A stretch of 16,286 bases of DNA from CAYQTL01 sp964420405 (GTDB lineage Bacteria > Acidobacteriota > Thermoanaerobaculia > Thermoanaerobaculales > Sulfomarinibacteraceae), in the NCBI GenBank assembly GCA_964420405.1, contig CAYQTL010000087.1:1-16286 (forward strand), in the 5' to 3' direction. Below the pieces are notes generated by a model, which was not told the DNA's origin, searched no databases, and was given only the letters and a program-made list of their open reading frames with translations. How positions within the stretch are numbered: position 1 is the stretch's first letter; every line of letters begins with the position of its first letter. A program made the position numbers and the translations under genes. Of the stretch, positions 1 to 8,635 are shown piece after piece.

Positions 1-716
1 TCCTCGACCACCTTCTGGTGGCGCCGCTGGAGCGAGCACTCGCGCTCGCCCACGTGCACCGCCGCACCGTGCCGGTCGGCGACGACCTGCACCTCGATGT
101 GGCGCGGCCGGTCCACCAGGCGCTCCACGTACACCCGGTCGTCGCCGAAGTACGCGCGCCCCTCCGAGCGGGCGCGCTCGTACGACCCGGCCAGCTCCTC
201 GGACCGGCGCACCACGCGCATCCCCTTGCCGCCGCCGCCGGCGACCGCCTTGAGCAGCAGCGGAAAGCCGTGCTCGGCGGCGAACGCCGTCAGCCCGGCG
301 ACGTCGGAGAGGGGCTCCATCAGGCCCGGGATCACCGGCACGCCCGCGTCCTGCGCGATCCGCCGGGCGGCGGTCTTGGAGCCCATGAGGCGGATCGCCT
401 CCGCCGGCGGGCCGACCCACACCAGGCCCGCCTCCCCGACCCGCTCGGCGAACCCGGCGTTCTCCGCCAGGAAGCCGTAGCCCGGGTGGATGAGCCGCGC
501 GCCGCTGGCCCGGGCCGCCTCCAGCAGCCGGTCCACGTGGAGATAGCTCTCGGCCGCCGGCGACGGGCCGACCGGCTGGGCCTCGTCGGCCATCATCACG
601 TGCGGCGCCAGGCGGTCGGCCTCCGAGTACACCGCCACGGTGCCGATCCCCATCTCGCGGCAGGCGCGGATGATCCGCACCGCGATCTCGCCCCGGTTCG
701 CGATCAGCAGCTTCAC
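1..716 (-). CDS. Biotin carboxylase subunit of acyl-CoA carboxylase (C-terminus beyond window)
   Basis: This is the ATP-grasp subunit that carboxylates biotin on BCCP with ATP and bicarbonate, the first half-reaction of acetyl- or propionyl-CoA carboxylase. About 238 residues are present, roughly half the ~450-residue catalytic domain. The protein opens with the family signature LLIANRGEIAVRII (3-16). It also has the HPGYGFLAENA stretch (77-87), MGSK (K114), K156 followed by the glycine-rich loop GGGGKGM (160-166), HIEVQ (206-210) and the segment ECSLQRRHQKVVE (226-238), all strongly conserved active-site segments. I chose the GTG at 714-716 because the family N-terminus starts exactly there and GGAGG lies 4 nt upstream. 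The gene starts 30 bp after the carboxyltransferase stop, so the two are surely one operon. Whether a biotinyl domain is fused at the C-terminus (accA/pccA style) cannot be seen. Confidence 0.95.
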   Translation of the reverse strand, partial: MKLLIANRGEIAVRIIRACREMGIGTVAVYSEADRLAPHVMMADEAQPVGPSPAAESYLHVDRLLEAARASGARLIHPGYGFLAENAGFAERVGEAGLVWVGPPAEAIRLMGSKTAARRIAQDAGVPVIPGLMEPLSDVAGLTAFAAEHGFPLLLKAVAGGGGKGMRVVRRSEELAGSYERARSEGRAYFGDDRVYVERLVDRPRHIEVQVVADRHGAAVHVGERECSLQRRHQKVVE

Positions 717-746
717 GTCGCCTCCATCGGACGGCTCCCGGCCCCG

Positions 747-2294
<1,548 letters not shown>

Positions 2295-2336
2295 CCACTC
2301 CTCCTCGCTGGCGATGTCGCGGTGCGCACCCGGGCG

Positions 2337-2342
2337 ATTCTA
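2337..2342 (-). promoter_or_regulatory. Candidate -10 box for the carboxylase operon
   Basis: On the minus strand this reads TAGAAT, five of six matches to TATAAT. It would place transcription start near 2330 and give a leader of about 36 nt carrying the GAGGAGGAG ribosome site. I see no good -35 hexamer at 16-18 bp, so this is a one-box guess in the 107-bp divergent region shared with the TldD-like gene. Confidence 0.35.
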
Positions 2343-2389
2343 CGCGACCGCCGGCGAATCTCCCACCGCGCACCGTCACCTCGCCGGCG

Positions 2390-2395
2390 TACCAT
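2390..2395 (+). promoter_or_regulatory. Candidate -10 box for the TldD-like gene, leaderless
   Basis: TACCAT lies 6 nt before the GTG at 2402, and there is no purine-rich Shine-Dalgarno sequence before that GTG. If this is the -10 box, transcription would begin at or next to the start codon. No convincing -35 element is seen. The nearby ATG at 2394 is in another reading frame. Confidence 0.3.
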
Positions 2396-2401
2396 GGCGC
2401 C

Positions 2402-3700
2402 GTGGAACCACCCGAGGAGCCGCCGTTCGACCCGCGATGGCTGGACCGGCTGGCCGACGCCCTCGGGGCGGCCGGACGCCGTCCCCCGCGGCTCGAGGAC
2501 GTCTACCTGGAGCAGACCCTCGAGCTCGAGATGGCGGCCGGGAACGGCCCGAGCCGGGCCCGCGAGTGCCGGACCGAGGGCACCGCGGTCCGGTGGCGCG
2601 ACGCCGCGCGGACCGTGTCGTCGGCAGCCAGCGGCGTGTCGCCGGCGGTCCTCTCCCGTCTCGTCGCCCGGCGGCACCCTGACCTGGTGGTGCCGCTCGC
2701 GCCGCGGCCGGTACCGCCGGCCGAGCTCGACCCGCCGCGCGGATGGCGCGACTGGGCGGCGGCGGTCCTCGACCTCCTCGGCGGGCGGCCCGCGAAGGTC
2801 CGCTTCCGCCACCGGCGCGCGGCCGTCCTGCGTCCCGACGGCTGGCGGCCGGTGCAGGCGCCGCCGCTGGTCCGGGTGGAGGTCGGTGGGCCCGAGGCGG
2901 CCGCGGCCCTCGCCGTGTGGACGCGGCCCGCCACCGCGGACTGGCTCACCCGGCTCGCCGAGCCGCGGCCCCCGCGAGCCCTGACGCCCGAGTCCGGGCG
3001 CCGCCTGCCGGTGGTGCTGGCGGGGGGCACCGCCGGGGTGCTGCTGCACGAGCTGGTCGGCCACCTGGCCGAGGGGGACCTGGTGCGCAGCGGTGTCTCC
3101 CCCTTGGCCCGACTGGCCGACGCCACGGTCACTGCCGCCACCGTGACGATCCTCGACGACCCCACGCGGACCGACCTGCCCGGCGGGTTCTCGTGCGACG
3201 ACGAAGGTGTCCCGGCGAGGCCCCTCGCCGTCGTCACCGAGGGTCGGCTGACGGGCTGGCTGTGCGACCGCGCCTCGGCCGCCGCCCTGGGAACCGAGCC
3301 CGGCCGCGGCCGGCGGCCGTGGTGGAGCCGACCGCCGGTCTCGCGGCTGTCGAACCTCGTGGTCGCAGCCGGGACGGTCGTCGCGCGCGACCTCGAGGCC
3401 TCCCTGACCGACGGGTTGGTGGTAACCCGCCTCGGCGGCGCCAGCGTCGACCCACTGTCGGGGAGGGTCGTGCTACGGGTGGAGCGCGGCTGGCAGGTCC
3501 GCCATGGCCGACGCCGTCGCGCGCTGGCGGCCTGCGAGCTGACCGGCGGCGCCCTCGAGGTGCTGGCGTCGGTCGACCCCGCCCTCGGCGACGACCCGAC
3601 ACCCGACTGGCGGCTCGGCTGGTGCGTCAAGGACGGCCAGCCGCTGCCGACCGGGTCGGAGGTGCCGTCGATGCTGGTGACGGCGTTGGAGGTGCTGTGA
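2402..3700 (+). CDS. TldD-like zinc metalloprotease subunit
   Basis: Homologue of TldD, the catalytic subunit of the cytosolic TldD/TldE (PmbA) heterodimer that cleaves unfolded peptides and, in enterobacteria, matures microcin B17 and degrades the CcdA antitoxin. At 432 residues it is shorter than E. coli TldD (about 480). The zinc motif HELVGH is at 216-221 (ligands H216 and H221, catalytic E217) in the context GVLLHELVGHLAEGD. Downstream are CDDEGVPARPL (265-275), the GRLTGWLCDR segment (281-290) and SNLVVAAGT (317-325), matching the conserved DDEG and RxxN regions of TldD. A cysteine in GWCVKDGQ (C408) matches the third zinc ligand near the C-terminus of TldD. The catalytic set therefore looks intact. 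The GTG at 2402 is the first in-frame start after the preceding region and is not preceded by a clear ribosome site. The stop overlaps the next start (GTGA), so the two subunits are translationally coupled. The substrate is unknown. Confidence 0.87.
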   Translation: MEPPEEPPFDPRWLDRLADALGAAGRRPPRLEDVYLEQTLELEMAAGNGPSRARECRTEGTAVRWRDAARTVSSAASGVSPAVLSRLVARRHPDLVVPLAPRPVPPAELDPPRGWRDWAAAVLDLLGGRPAKVRFRHRRAAVLRPDGWRPVQAPPLVRVEVGGPEAAAALAVWTRPATADWLTRLAEPRPPRALTPESGRRLPVVLAGGTAGVLLHELVGHLAEGDLVRSGVSPLARLADATVTAATVTILDDPTRTDLPGGFSCDDEGVPARPLAVVTEGRLTGWLCDRASAAALGTEPGRGRRPWWSRPPVSRLSNLVVAAGTVVARDLEASLTDGLVVTRLGGASVDPLSGRVVLRVERGWQVRHGRRRRALAACELTGGALEVLASVDPALGDDPTPDWRLGWCVKDGQPLPTGSEVPSMLVTALEVL

Positions 3701-5052
3701 GCGGCGAGGCTGACCGCGCCGGGGAGTTCCGCGACCGCCTCCACCGGGCGGCCGCCCTCACCCGCGATCACCTGGCGCATCTCGGCGTCGACCGCTGGGA
3801 GCTGTACGCGAAGGCGTCGACCGCGCGGTCGGTGACGGTGGTCGGGTCGCGCACCGACGAGACGGTCGAGGTGGAGGAGACCGGCGTCGCCGTTCGCACC
3901 GCCGCCGCCGGCCGCAGCGGTTTCGGCGCCGCGTCCGGCCTCGAGGTCGCGAGCGGCAGACAGGCGTCCGACGGTGCCCTCGACTGCGCCGTACCGTTCG
4001 ACTCCGACCCGCTGCCACCGCCCCGCCTGCTCGCGTCGAGCCCGTGCCCGCCGCCGTCGGCACCGCCGCCACGGGGCTGGGCGGCCCACGCCGCCGCCGA
4101 GCTGCGGCGCGCGGTCGCTGCCGTCTCCGGCGGCCGGGTCGAGGTGGCTCGGACCACGGTCGACGCCGGTGCGGCGGCGTGGCTGCTGACCACCTCCGAC
4201 GGGTTCGTCGCCGCCCACGAGGAGTCGTCGACCGGTCTCGCCGTCGAGCTGTTGGTCGACGGCGGGCGGCGCGGTCGCTGGCGCGAGTGGCTCCGGGTCG
4301 CGCGCCCCGAGTCGCTGTCGGCGGAGGAGAGCGCCCGCCGGATGGTCGACCGCGTCATGCTCACGACCGCGCCGGTGCGCGGCGAGCGGCCGATCGGTGA
4401 CCTGCTGCTGCACCCCGAGGTCGCCGCCCACCTGCTCGCCGCACTCGCGCCGCTGTTCCTGGTGCGGCCGCCCGAGGCCGACCCGCTGCCGCGACTGCTC
4501 GACGGCGCCGGCAGACTCGCCGCGCCGGTCCTCACCCTGGCCGACAGCCGCATCGGGGAGGACGTCCCGGTCGGCGGCCCGTGCGACGGTGAAGGTCTGC
4601 CGGCGCGTCGCACGCTGCTGCTCGAGGAGGGGGTGCCGCGGCACCGGCTGGCGTGCTGGAGCGAGGCCGCCGCCTGCGGCGAGCCGGCACGCGGCGGCGC
4701 CGTCCGCATGTCGTACCGCGATCCGCCCGTCTCCGGCATCTCCAACCTCGTCGTGGACACGGCGTGCGGCGTGCCGCCGGGCCGGCTGCTCACCTCGGGG
4801 CAGGACCTGGTCTACCTGCTGCGGCCGGCAGCGCCGGTGGCCTGCGACCCGTTCCGGGACAGCTGCCGGCTGGTGGCCTCGGGTGTGTGGGTGAATCACG
4901 GACGGCTCGACGGGTGGCACCCGGCGATCGAGATCCGTGGGCGGCTCAGCGGCCTGCTGCGCCGGCTCGAAGGCGTCGGCAGCGACCTCGAGTGGCACCA
5001 GACCGCCGCCGGCTGGGTCGGCGCCCCGTCGGTGCTGGTTGGCTCGCGGTGA
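3697..5052 (+). CDS. TldE/PmbA-like partner subunit of the metalloprotease
   Basis: A 451-residue protein resembling TldE (PmbA), the subunit that pairs with TldD but lacks the zinc site. There is no HExxxH motif: the equivalent region reads LLLHPEVAAHLLAAL (236-250). Family features seen are the N-terminal segment WELYAKASTARSVTVVGS (34-51), CDGEGLPARRTLLLEEGVPR (296-315), GISNLVVDT (347-355), and a C-terminal stretch with SGVWVNHGRLDGWHPAIEI (395-413), which matches the PmbA pattern of a glycine-rich VENG/I-x-I strand pair. The start is the GTG at 3697-3699, which shares bases with the TGA of the TldD-like gene (4-bp overlap). This is the arrangement expected for subunits made in equal amounts. 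An in-frame extension upstream would run wholly inside the TldD-like gene and has no family similarity. Sequence similarity is weaker than for the partner, hence lower confidence. Confidence 0.8.
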   Translation: MSGEADRAGEFRDRLHRAAALTRDHLAHLGVDRWELYAKASTARSVTVVGSRTDETVEVEETGVAVRTAAAGRSGFGAASGLEVASGRQASDGALDCAVPFDSDPLPPPRLLASSPCPPPSAPPPRGWAAHAAAELRRAVAAVSGGRVEVARTTVDAGAAAWLLTTSDGFVAAHEESSTGLAVELLVDGGRRGRWREWLRVARPESLSAEESARRMVDRVMLTTAPVRGERPIGDLLLHPEVAAHLLAALAPLFLVRPPEADPLPRLLDGAGRLAAPVLTLADSRIGEDVPVGGPCDGEGLPARRTLLLEEGVPRHRLACWSEAAACGEPARGGAVRMSYRDPPVSGISNLVVDTACGVPPGRLLTSGQDLVYLLRPAAPVACDPFRDSCRLVASGVWVNHGRLDGWHPAIEIRGRLSGLLRRLEGVGSDLEWHQTAAGWVGAPSVLVGSR

Positions 5053-5065
5053 CCGGCCGGCGTGG

Positions 5066-5085
5066 ACGGCGGGCCCCCCGCCCGT
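5066..5085 (+). terminator. Possible hairpin after the TldD/TldE operon
   Basis: ACGGCGGG and CCCGCCCGT form an imperfect GC stem with one bulge and a short C-rich loop, 13 bases after the TldE-like stop. There is no T-run after it, so it may be a weak or factor-assisted terminator or simply GC-rich spacer. Confidence 0.22.
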
Positions 5086-5091
5086 GCAGCG

Positions 5092-5100
5092 TGGTAGAGT
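5092..5100 (+). promoter_or_regulatory. Extended -10 promoter for the YchF-like gene
   Basis: TGGTAGAGT has the TGn extension followed by TAGAGT. It would start transcription near 5107 and give a 37-nt leader with GGGAG at 5134-5138 and the ATG at 5144. No -35 box is evident, as is common for extended -10 promoters. Confidence 0.4.
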
Positions 5101-5143
5101 GCGCGACCGTCCGGCGCCGTGCCGGATCCCCTCGGGAGAACGA

Positions 5144-6214
5144 ATGGAAGTCGGCATTCTCGGCCTCGCCGCCTCGGGCAAGAGCACCGTGTTCAACCTG
5201 CTCACCGGTCGCCGCGACGACCTTTCCGGCGGCCGGCACGACGCCGCCATGGTCGGCGTGGCGCGGGTGCCGGACCCCCGGCTCGACCGCCTGTCGGCGA
5301 TGTACCGGCCTCGCAAGCACACGCCCGCGGTGGTCCGGTACGTCGACGTCCCCGGCCTCCCGGAGGAGCACCGGGCGGAGCTCGGCCTGACGGATCTGCG
5401 GTCCGCCGACGAGCTGATGGTGGTGCTGCGCGGCTTCTCCGGCGACGCCGTGCCGCACCCGCTCGGCGCCGTCGACCCGGTGCGCGACCTGGGCCGGGTC
5501 GAGGACGAGCTGCTGCTGCAGGACCAGATCGTGGTCGAACGGCGGCTCGAGCGACTCGGCCGCGACCTCGCCAAACGCCGCGACGCCGCGTTGGAGGCCG
5601 AGCAGCGGCTGCTCGAGCGCTGCCGCGACGTGCTGGAGGACGGCAGACCGCTGCGCTCGGAGGCCTTCTCGGCCGACGAGTCGCGCCAGCTGCGCGGGTT
5701 CACCTTCCTGTCGCTGAAACCGATGCTGGTGGTGCTCAACGTCGACGAGTCCGCACCCGCGGCGGATCCGTTCGGCGGGCCGGCGTGGGCGCCCTGGCTC
5801 GGGCGTCCGCAGACCGCGTTCACCAGGGTGTGCGCGACCCTGGAGGGTGAGCTCGCGATGCTGGACGGCGACGACGCGGCTGCGTTCATGGCCGACCTCG
5901 GTCTCGAGGAGCCCGCCGTGGACCGCGTGATCCGGGAGTCGTACCGTCTGCTCGGGCTCGTCTCGTTCTTCACCGTCGGCGAGGACGAGTGCCGCGCCTG
6001 GTCGATCCGCCGCGGGACGCCGGCCGTCGAGGCGGCCGGGACGATCCACTCCGACCTCGCCCGAGGCTTCATCCGCGCCGAGGTCGTGCGCCACGAGGAG
6101 CTGCTGGAGGCGGGCTCGATGGCGGCATGCCGGCAGCGAGGGACGCTGCGTCTGGAGGGCCGGTCCTACGTCGTCCAGGACGGCGACGTGGTGCACGTCC
6201 GCTTCAACGTTTGA
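5144..6214 (+). CDS. Divergent YchF/Obg-family P-loop NTPase (DUF933 type)
   Basis: A 356-residue homologue of YchF, a ribosome-associated TRAFAC NTPase of about 363 residues that prefers ATP over GTP. The order of parts is kept. The P-loop GLAASGKST is at 7-15, DVPGL at 68-72, a charged helical coiled-coil region at about 115-165, the nucleotide motif LNVDE at 198-202, and the C-terminal TGS-like domain from SFFTVGEDECRAWSI (274-288) to DGDVVHVRFNV (346-356), which follows the YchF C-terminus closely. Two things are odd. The usual NVGKS of the P-loop is ASGKS here. The glycine-rich switch II after DVPGL (GASxGEGLGN in standard YchF) is replaced by PEEHRAELGLTDLRSAD. It is therefore probably a paralogue of the housekeeping YchF, not the standard gene. 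The ATG at 5144 has GGGAG 5 nt upstream and gives the family N-terminus. Confidence 0.87.
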   Translation: MEVGILGLAASGKSTVFNLLTGRRDDLSGGRHDAAMVGVARVPDPRLDRLSAMYRPRKHTPAVVRYVDVPGLPEEHRAELGLTDLRSADELMVVLRGFSGDAVPHPLGAVDPVRDLGRVEDELLLQDQIVVERRLERLGRDLAKRRDAALEAEQRLLERCRDVLEDGRPLRSEAFSADESRQLRGFTFLSLKPMLVVLNVDESAPAADPFGGPAWAPWLGRPQTAFTRVCATLEGELAMLDGDDAAAFMADLGLEEPAVDRVIRESYRLLGLVSFFTVGEDECRAWSIRRGTPAVEAAGTIHSDLARGFIRAEVVRHEELLEAGSMAACRQRGTLRLEGRSYVVQDGDVVHVRFNV

Positions 6215-6269
6215 GAGGACCCTGGGGATGTCGCGCGCCATGTGCGGAGTGTCGTGGGTGCTGCGGCAA
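6215..6269. other. Convergent intergenic gap
   Basis: 55 bp between the stops of the YchF-like gene and the O-antigen-ligase-like gene. I see no convincing terminator in it. An inverted repeat (GTGAACC/GGTTCAC, 6287-6293 and 6314-6320) lies just inside the end of the neighbouring gene, around a CCTCC-CGG-AGG core. It could fold and slow polymerase from either side, but it has no T-tract. Confidence 0.4.
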
Positions 6270-7658
6270 TCATCGCCGTGGTCCACGTGAACCTCCCGGA
6301 GGGTTTCCACTGGGGTTCACGGTAGCTCGGCGCTGCTCCCGGCGAACGTCCGACCGAAGCTCGGCCACCAACGCAAGAAGCCACCAGTAGTGGCGGAATC
6401 GCATGATATCGGTAGAGATTGCCTCGATGGATATGCCAACGAAGAGGGCCGCAAGGCCGCACACCAGAGGGTCGAATCCCTGCTCGAGGCGCAACCGGAG
6501 AATGAGGACCCAGCCGACACCAAGGCCGACGAGCATGATGTCAAGCACGCCGAGGAGACCGAGCTCGGAGAGCGCTCCCAGGTACGTTGAGTGCGGCGGC
6601 CAGCTCGGGAATGTCGGCGGATGCTGACCAGTCGATTGCAGCTCCCTGACGAACGCCGCGTGGCCGCCAGCACCTACCCCCCACCCCCCGCTCGAGACGA
6701 AGGCCTTGAGACAGGCGACCTTGTTGTGCAGGTAGTTGGTCGGATACACGCCGTACTCATGTGCTCCCAGACGGAGTGTCGTCAGCGGTTGCATCGAGAT
6801 ATAGCTCTCGTCCCCAAGAGCCGAGAGATCCTCCCGGCCCACTTCGGCCACGAAGACATGCGATCCGATGGCGTAGACGACTGCGCATGACGCTACGCAT
6901 CCCCACGCAACGACCGCGATCCAGGTCCTGTAGACATGCTCGTGCTCCGTCCTCAAGTAGAGAAACGCCAGCACGACAAGTGCAGCGACAAGGCAGACCA
7001 CGGTCTTCGAGAATGTCAGAACGAACCCGCCGCAGAGCACGACGAGGGCCGCGAGACGGAGTTTCAGGTCGCTGTCGCCGACCTTGGTGAGACCCTTGGT
7101 GAGACACTGCGCTGCACAGAGAACGATGCCAACCATGAGGATGCTGGCGAGCATGTTCGGGGTGGCGGTGAAACCGACCGCCTGGGTGATGACACCGAGG
7201 TACGGGTAGGGCCGAACGACTGCGAGCCTGGACTCGAAGCCGAACATTGTCGTACCGAGCCATCCGAGCACTCCGAATGCAGCGGCAATGACGGCCGATA
7301 TGGAGGCGACATCGATGAACCGCCTGCGCATGTGGGAGTCAGCGAGCAACCGTATGCACACGTACAGGCCGACGAGGTAGAGCGAGCCGGCAATCTCGAT
7401 CAGGTTGTCCCGGCTGAAACCAGACCGCAAGCTCGGTACGATAGTGGCCACTGGCCACAGCAGCACCCAGACATCCAGAGCGCCCCAGAACCCCCTGGAG
7501 AGCAGCCGTCGCGCTCGACCTGCTGCAACCACCGCCATGGGCAGAAACAGAATCTCCGGTAGCTGTAGCTTATTTCCGAAATATGGGAGGGACCACAAGC
7601 GCTGGAAAGGAATAGAGCACAGCTGAAGGTACCAGGTCAGATGATCGATCTTCACCAC
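6270..7658 (-). CDS. O-antigen ligase/polymerase-like (Wzy_C family) membrane protein
   Basis: A 462-residue polytopic inner-membrane protein of the O-antigen ligase/polymerase superfamily, which joins or polymerises lipid-linked glycans on the periplasmic side. It has about ten to twelve hydrophobic segments, the first well-defined one at about 34-47 (LPEILFLPMAVVAA). It carries the LTFSKTVV motif (214-221) at the end of a membrane helix. A large periplasmic loop follows, with WGVGAGGHAAFV (326-337) and PPHSTYLGALSELGLLG (354-370), where the conserved histidine (H356) and GLLG pattern of the family are kept. A basic tail follows the last helix. I chose the GTG at 7658 because AGGAGGTGA sits 5 nt upstream; a longer frame up to 7724 exists but has no ribosome site. 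Its base composition is clearly lower in G+C than its neighbours and it stands alone, convergent to the YchF-like gene. Horizontal acquisition is likely. Ligase or polymerase cannot be decided from sequence alone. Confidence 0.82.
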   Translation of the reverse strand: MVKIDHLTWYLQLCSIPFQRLWSLPYFGNKLQLPEILFLPMAVVAAGRARRLLSRGFWGALDVWVLLWPVATIVPSLRSGFSRDNLIEIAGSLYLVGLYVCIRLLADSHMRRRFIDVASISAVIAAAFGVLGWLGTTMFGFESRLAVVRPYPYLGVITQAVGFTATPNMLASILMVGIVLCAAQCLTKGLTKVGDSDLKLRLAALVVLCGGFVLTFSKTVVCLVAALVVLAFLYLRTEHEHVYRTWIAVVAWGCVASCAVVYAIGSHVFVAEVGREDLSALGDESYISMQPLTTLRLGAHEYGVYPTNYLHNKVACLKAFVSSGGWGVGAGGHAAFVRELQSTGQHPPTFPSWPPHSTYLGALSELGLLGVLDIMLVGLGVGWVLILRLRLEQGFDPLVCGLAALFVGISIEAISTDIMRFRHYWWLLALVAELRSDVRREQRRATVNPSGNPPGGSRGPRR

Positions 7659-7663
7659 CCCAC

Positions 7664-7672
7664 TCACCTCCT
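7664..7672 (-). promoter_or_regulatory. Perfect Shine-Dalgarno sequence that fixes the start of the membrane-protein gene
   Basis: On the minus strand this reads AGGAGGTGA, complementary over nine bases to the 16S rRNA 3' end, followed by five bases and the GTG at 7658. It is the strongest ribosome site in the window and decides the start. The following codon is also GTG and could be used as an alternative. Confidence 0.7.
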
Positions 7673-7714
7673 CGAACACGAACCTGGAGCAGGTGGACGC
7701 TGAAGCGCTTCGGA

Positions 7715-7743
7715 ATTGTGGCACGGTGTGCGACCCCGACCAA
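7715..7743 (-). promoter_or_regulatory. Candidate -35/-10 promoter for the membrane-protein gene
   Basis: On the minus strand TTGGTC (7743-7738) and CACAAT (7720-7715) are separated by exactly 17 bp. Each is a partial match to the vegetative consensus (3/6 and 4/6). It would start transcription near 7708 and give a leader of about 50 nt carrying the strong ribosome site. Confidence 0.35.
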
Positions 7744-8236
7744 GCATCTCGTGTGCCGGCTGTCTGGCGTCATCAGGGGCCGCCGGTTACGAGATACGTG
7801 GATGCGAATCGGCGAGACCGTTTCCTGGAGACAGCCAGGAATCGCAGAGGAGCCAACCTGCGGTTCCCGTTCTCCGCACATCGCGGACTCGACACGTCCG
7901 AATTGACCGTGGATCCTCGGGGCTCTGAGGGAGGCATCGGCAGGACCTTCGGCAGGTCGAGGCCCTGCAGCTGGAGGTCGGTGAGCTCTGGGTGGACGAC
8001 GCGGACAGCGTCGCCGTTGGCACAAGGGGCTCCCCGCTGGGTGACTGAGACGAGACGGACGACATGCTGTGTGGAGGGTCGGGTGGTGGTGCGACTCTCG
8101 GGGTACCCCGGCAGCTCGTGGTCGTCGTGTGCGTGCATCGCCCCGGCGATGCCGCCGTCCTCCTCGGTTCTGGGAGTGAACGGCAGCTGATCGAGGTCCG
8201 GGCGATGGTCCGTGGAGTGGCCGCAGGTCGAGCTTC
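7744..8236. other. Gene-free, probably degraded stretch of the low-GC island
   Basis: Open frames exist on both strands but none has a ribosome site, a family signature or natural-looking protein composition. I call no gene here. Two small structures are seen: a hairpin TTCCTGG-(6 nt)-CCAGGAA at 7822-7841, and a perfect 12-bp palindrome CGGGGTACCCCG at 8099-8110. Composition is between that of the island gene and the GC-rich neighbours. It may be decayed coding DNA accompanying the island. Confidence 0.45.
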
Positions 8237-8531
8237 ATGTGTCCGCCGGTTGCGGATGCTTTCAACCCGGAGCACCACCACGAAACCAGCAGGGAGAGGA
8301 CCCGCGAGAGGGCGCAGCAGCTGCGGCGGGAGATCGCCAGCATGGCCTCCCTCGCCTCGGGGACGATCCACCTGCGGGCGCAGGTGTGCGGGCTGAGGAA
8401 CCGCCGCCGCGCCACCGAGCCCGATGACCGCCACGGTCCCCTACAACGCGCGGACCCGCCGCAAGGACTCCGGGTGGCTGCACACGCCGGTCACCCCGGA
8501 GCGGACGCGTCATCTCGAGCGAGGGATCGGG
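8237..8531 (+). pseudogene. Frameshifted remnant resembling a DUF6788-type small protein
   Basis: The frame starting with ATG at 8237 reads a charged helix (RERTRERAQQLRREIASM, 19-36) and then LASGTIHLRAQVCGLRN and EPDDRHGP, ending at 8440. One base further on, the +1 frame continues as YNARTRRKDSGWLHTPVTPE (8442-8501) and on to LERG. Joined, this gives the pattern helix, G-S/T-I, C-G-x-x-N, HGPY, basic strand and TPExxRxLE. I recall this from small DUF6788-type proteins that often lie beside transposases. The family's zinc-like cysteines after CG are replaced by arginines (RNRRRATE), which supports decay rather than a sequencing error. The break is in a run of four C at 8438-8441. The family assignment is from memory and tentative. 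Confidence 0.35.
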
Positions 8532-8590
8532 AGGCGTCGCGGGATCCCGTCTCCCCTCGACCAGGAGGAGGACGCATCTGCTGAAGGGGC

Positions 8591-8619
8591 ACGGTCACTG
8601 TCAGAACGGTCACTGTCAG
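8591..8619. repeat. Two-copy 15-bp direct repeat
   Basis: ACGGTCACTGTCAG occurs at 8591-8604 and again at 8606-8619, a 15-bp period. It lies between the remnant at 8237-8531 and the 3' end of the TPR gene (stop at 8636-8638). It is the only exact tandem repeat of this size outside the selA promoter region that I noticed. Confidence 0.7.
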
Positions 8620-8635
8620 GAGGTTCTGGGGTCGC

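Noticed and set aside
2503..6072. 1189-codon open minus-strand frame
   Set aside because: It runs antisense to three recognised plus-strand genes and is Ser/Arg/Pro-rich low-complexity sequence, a product of few stop codons at high G+C.
6287..6320. Inverted repeat GTGAACC/GGTTCAC as a bidirectional terminator
   Set aside because: The arms are only 7 bp, it has no T-tract on either side, and it lies within the coding end of the membrane-protein gene. It is mentioned only as a possible structure.
7773..8138. 121-codon minus-strand frame in the gene-free stretch
   Set aside because: No good ribosome site, no family motif, and unnatural composition towards its end; it may be decayed coding DNA but a gene cannot be supported.
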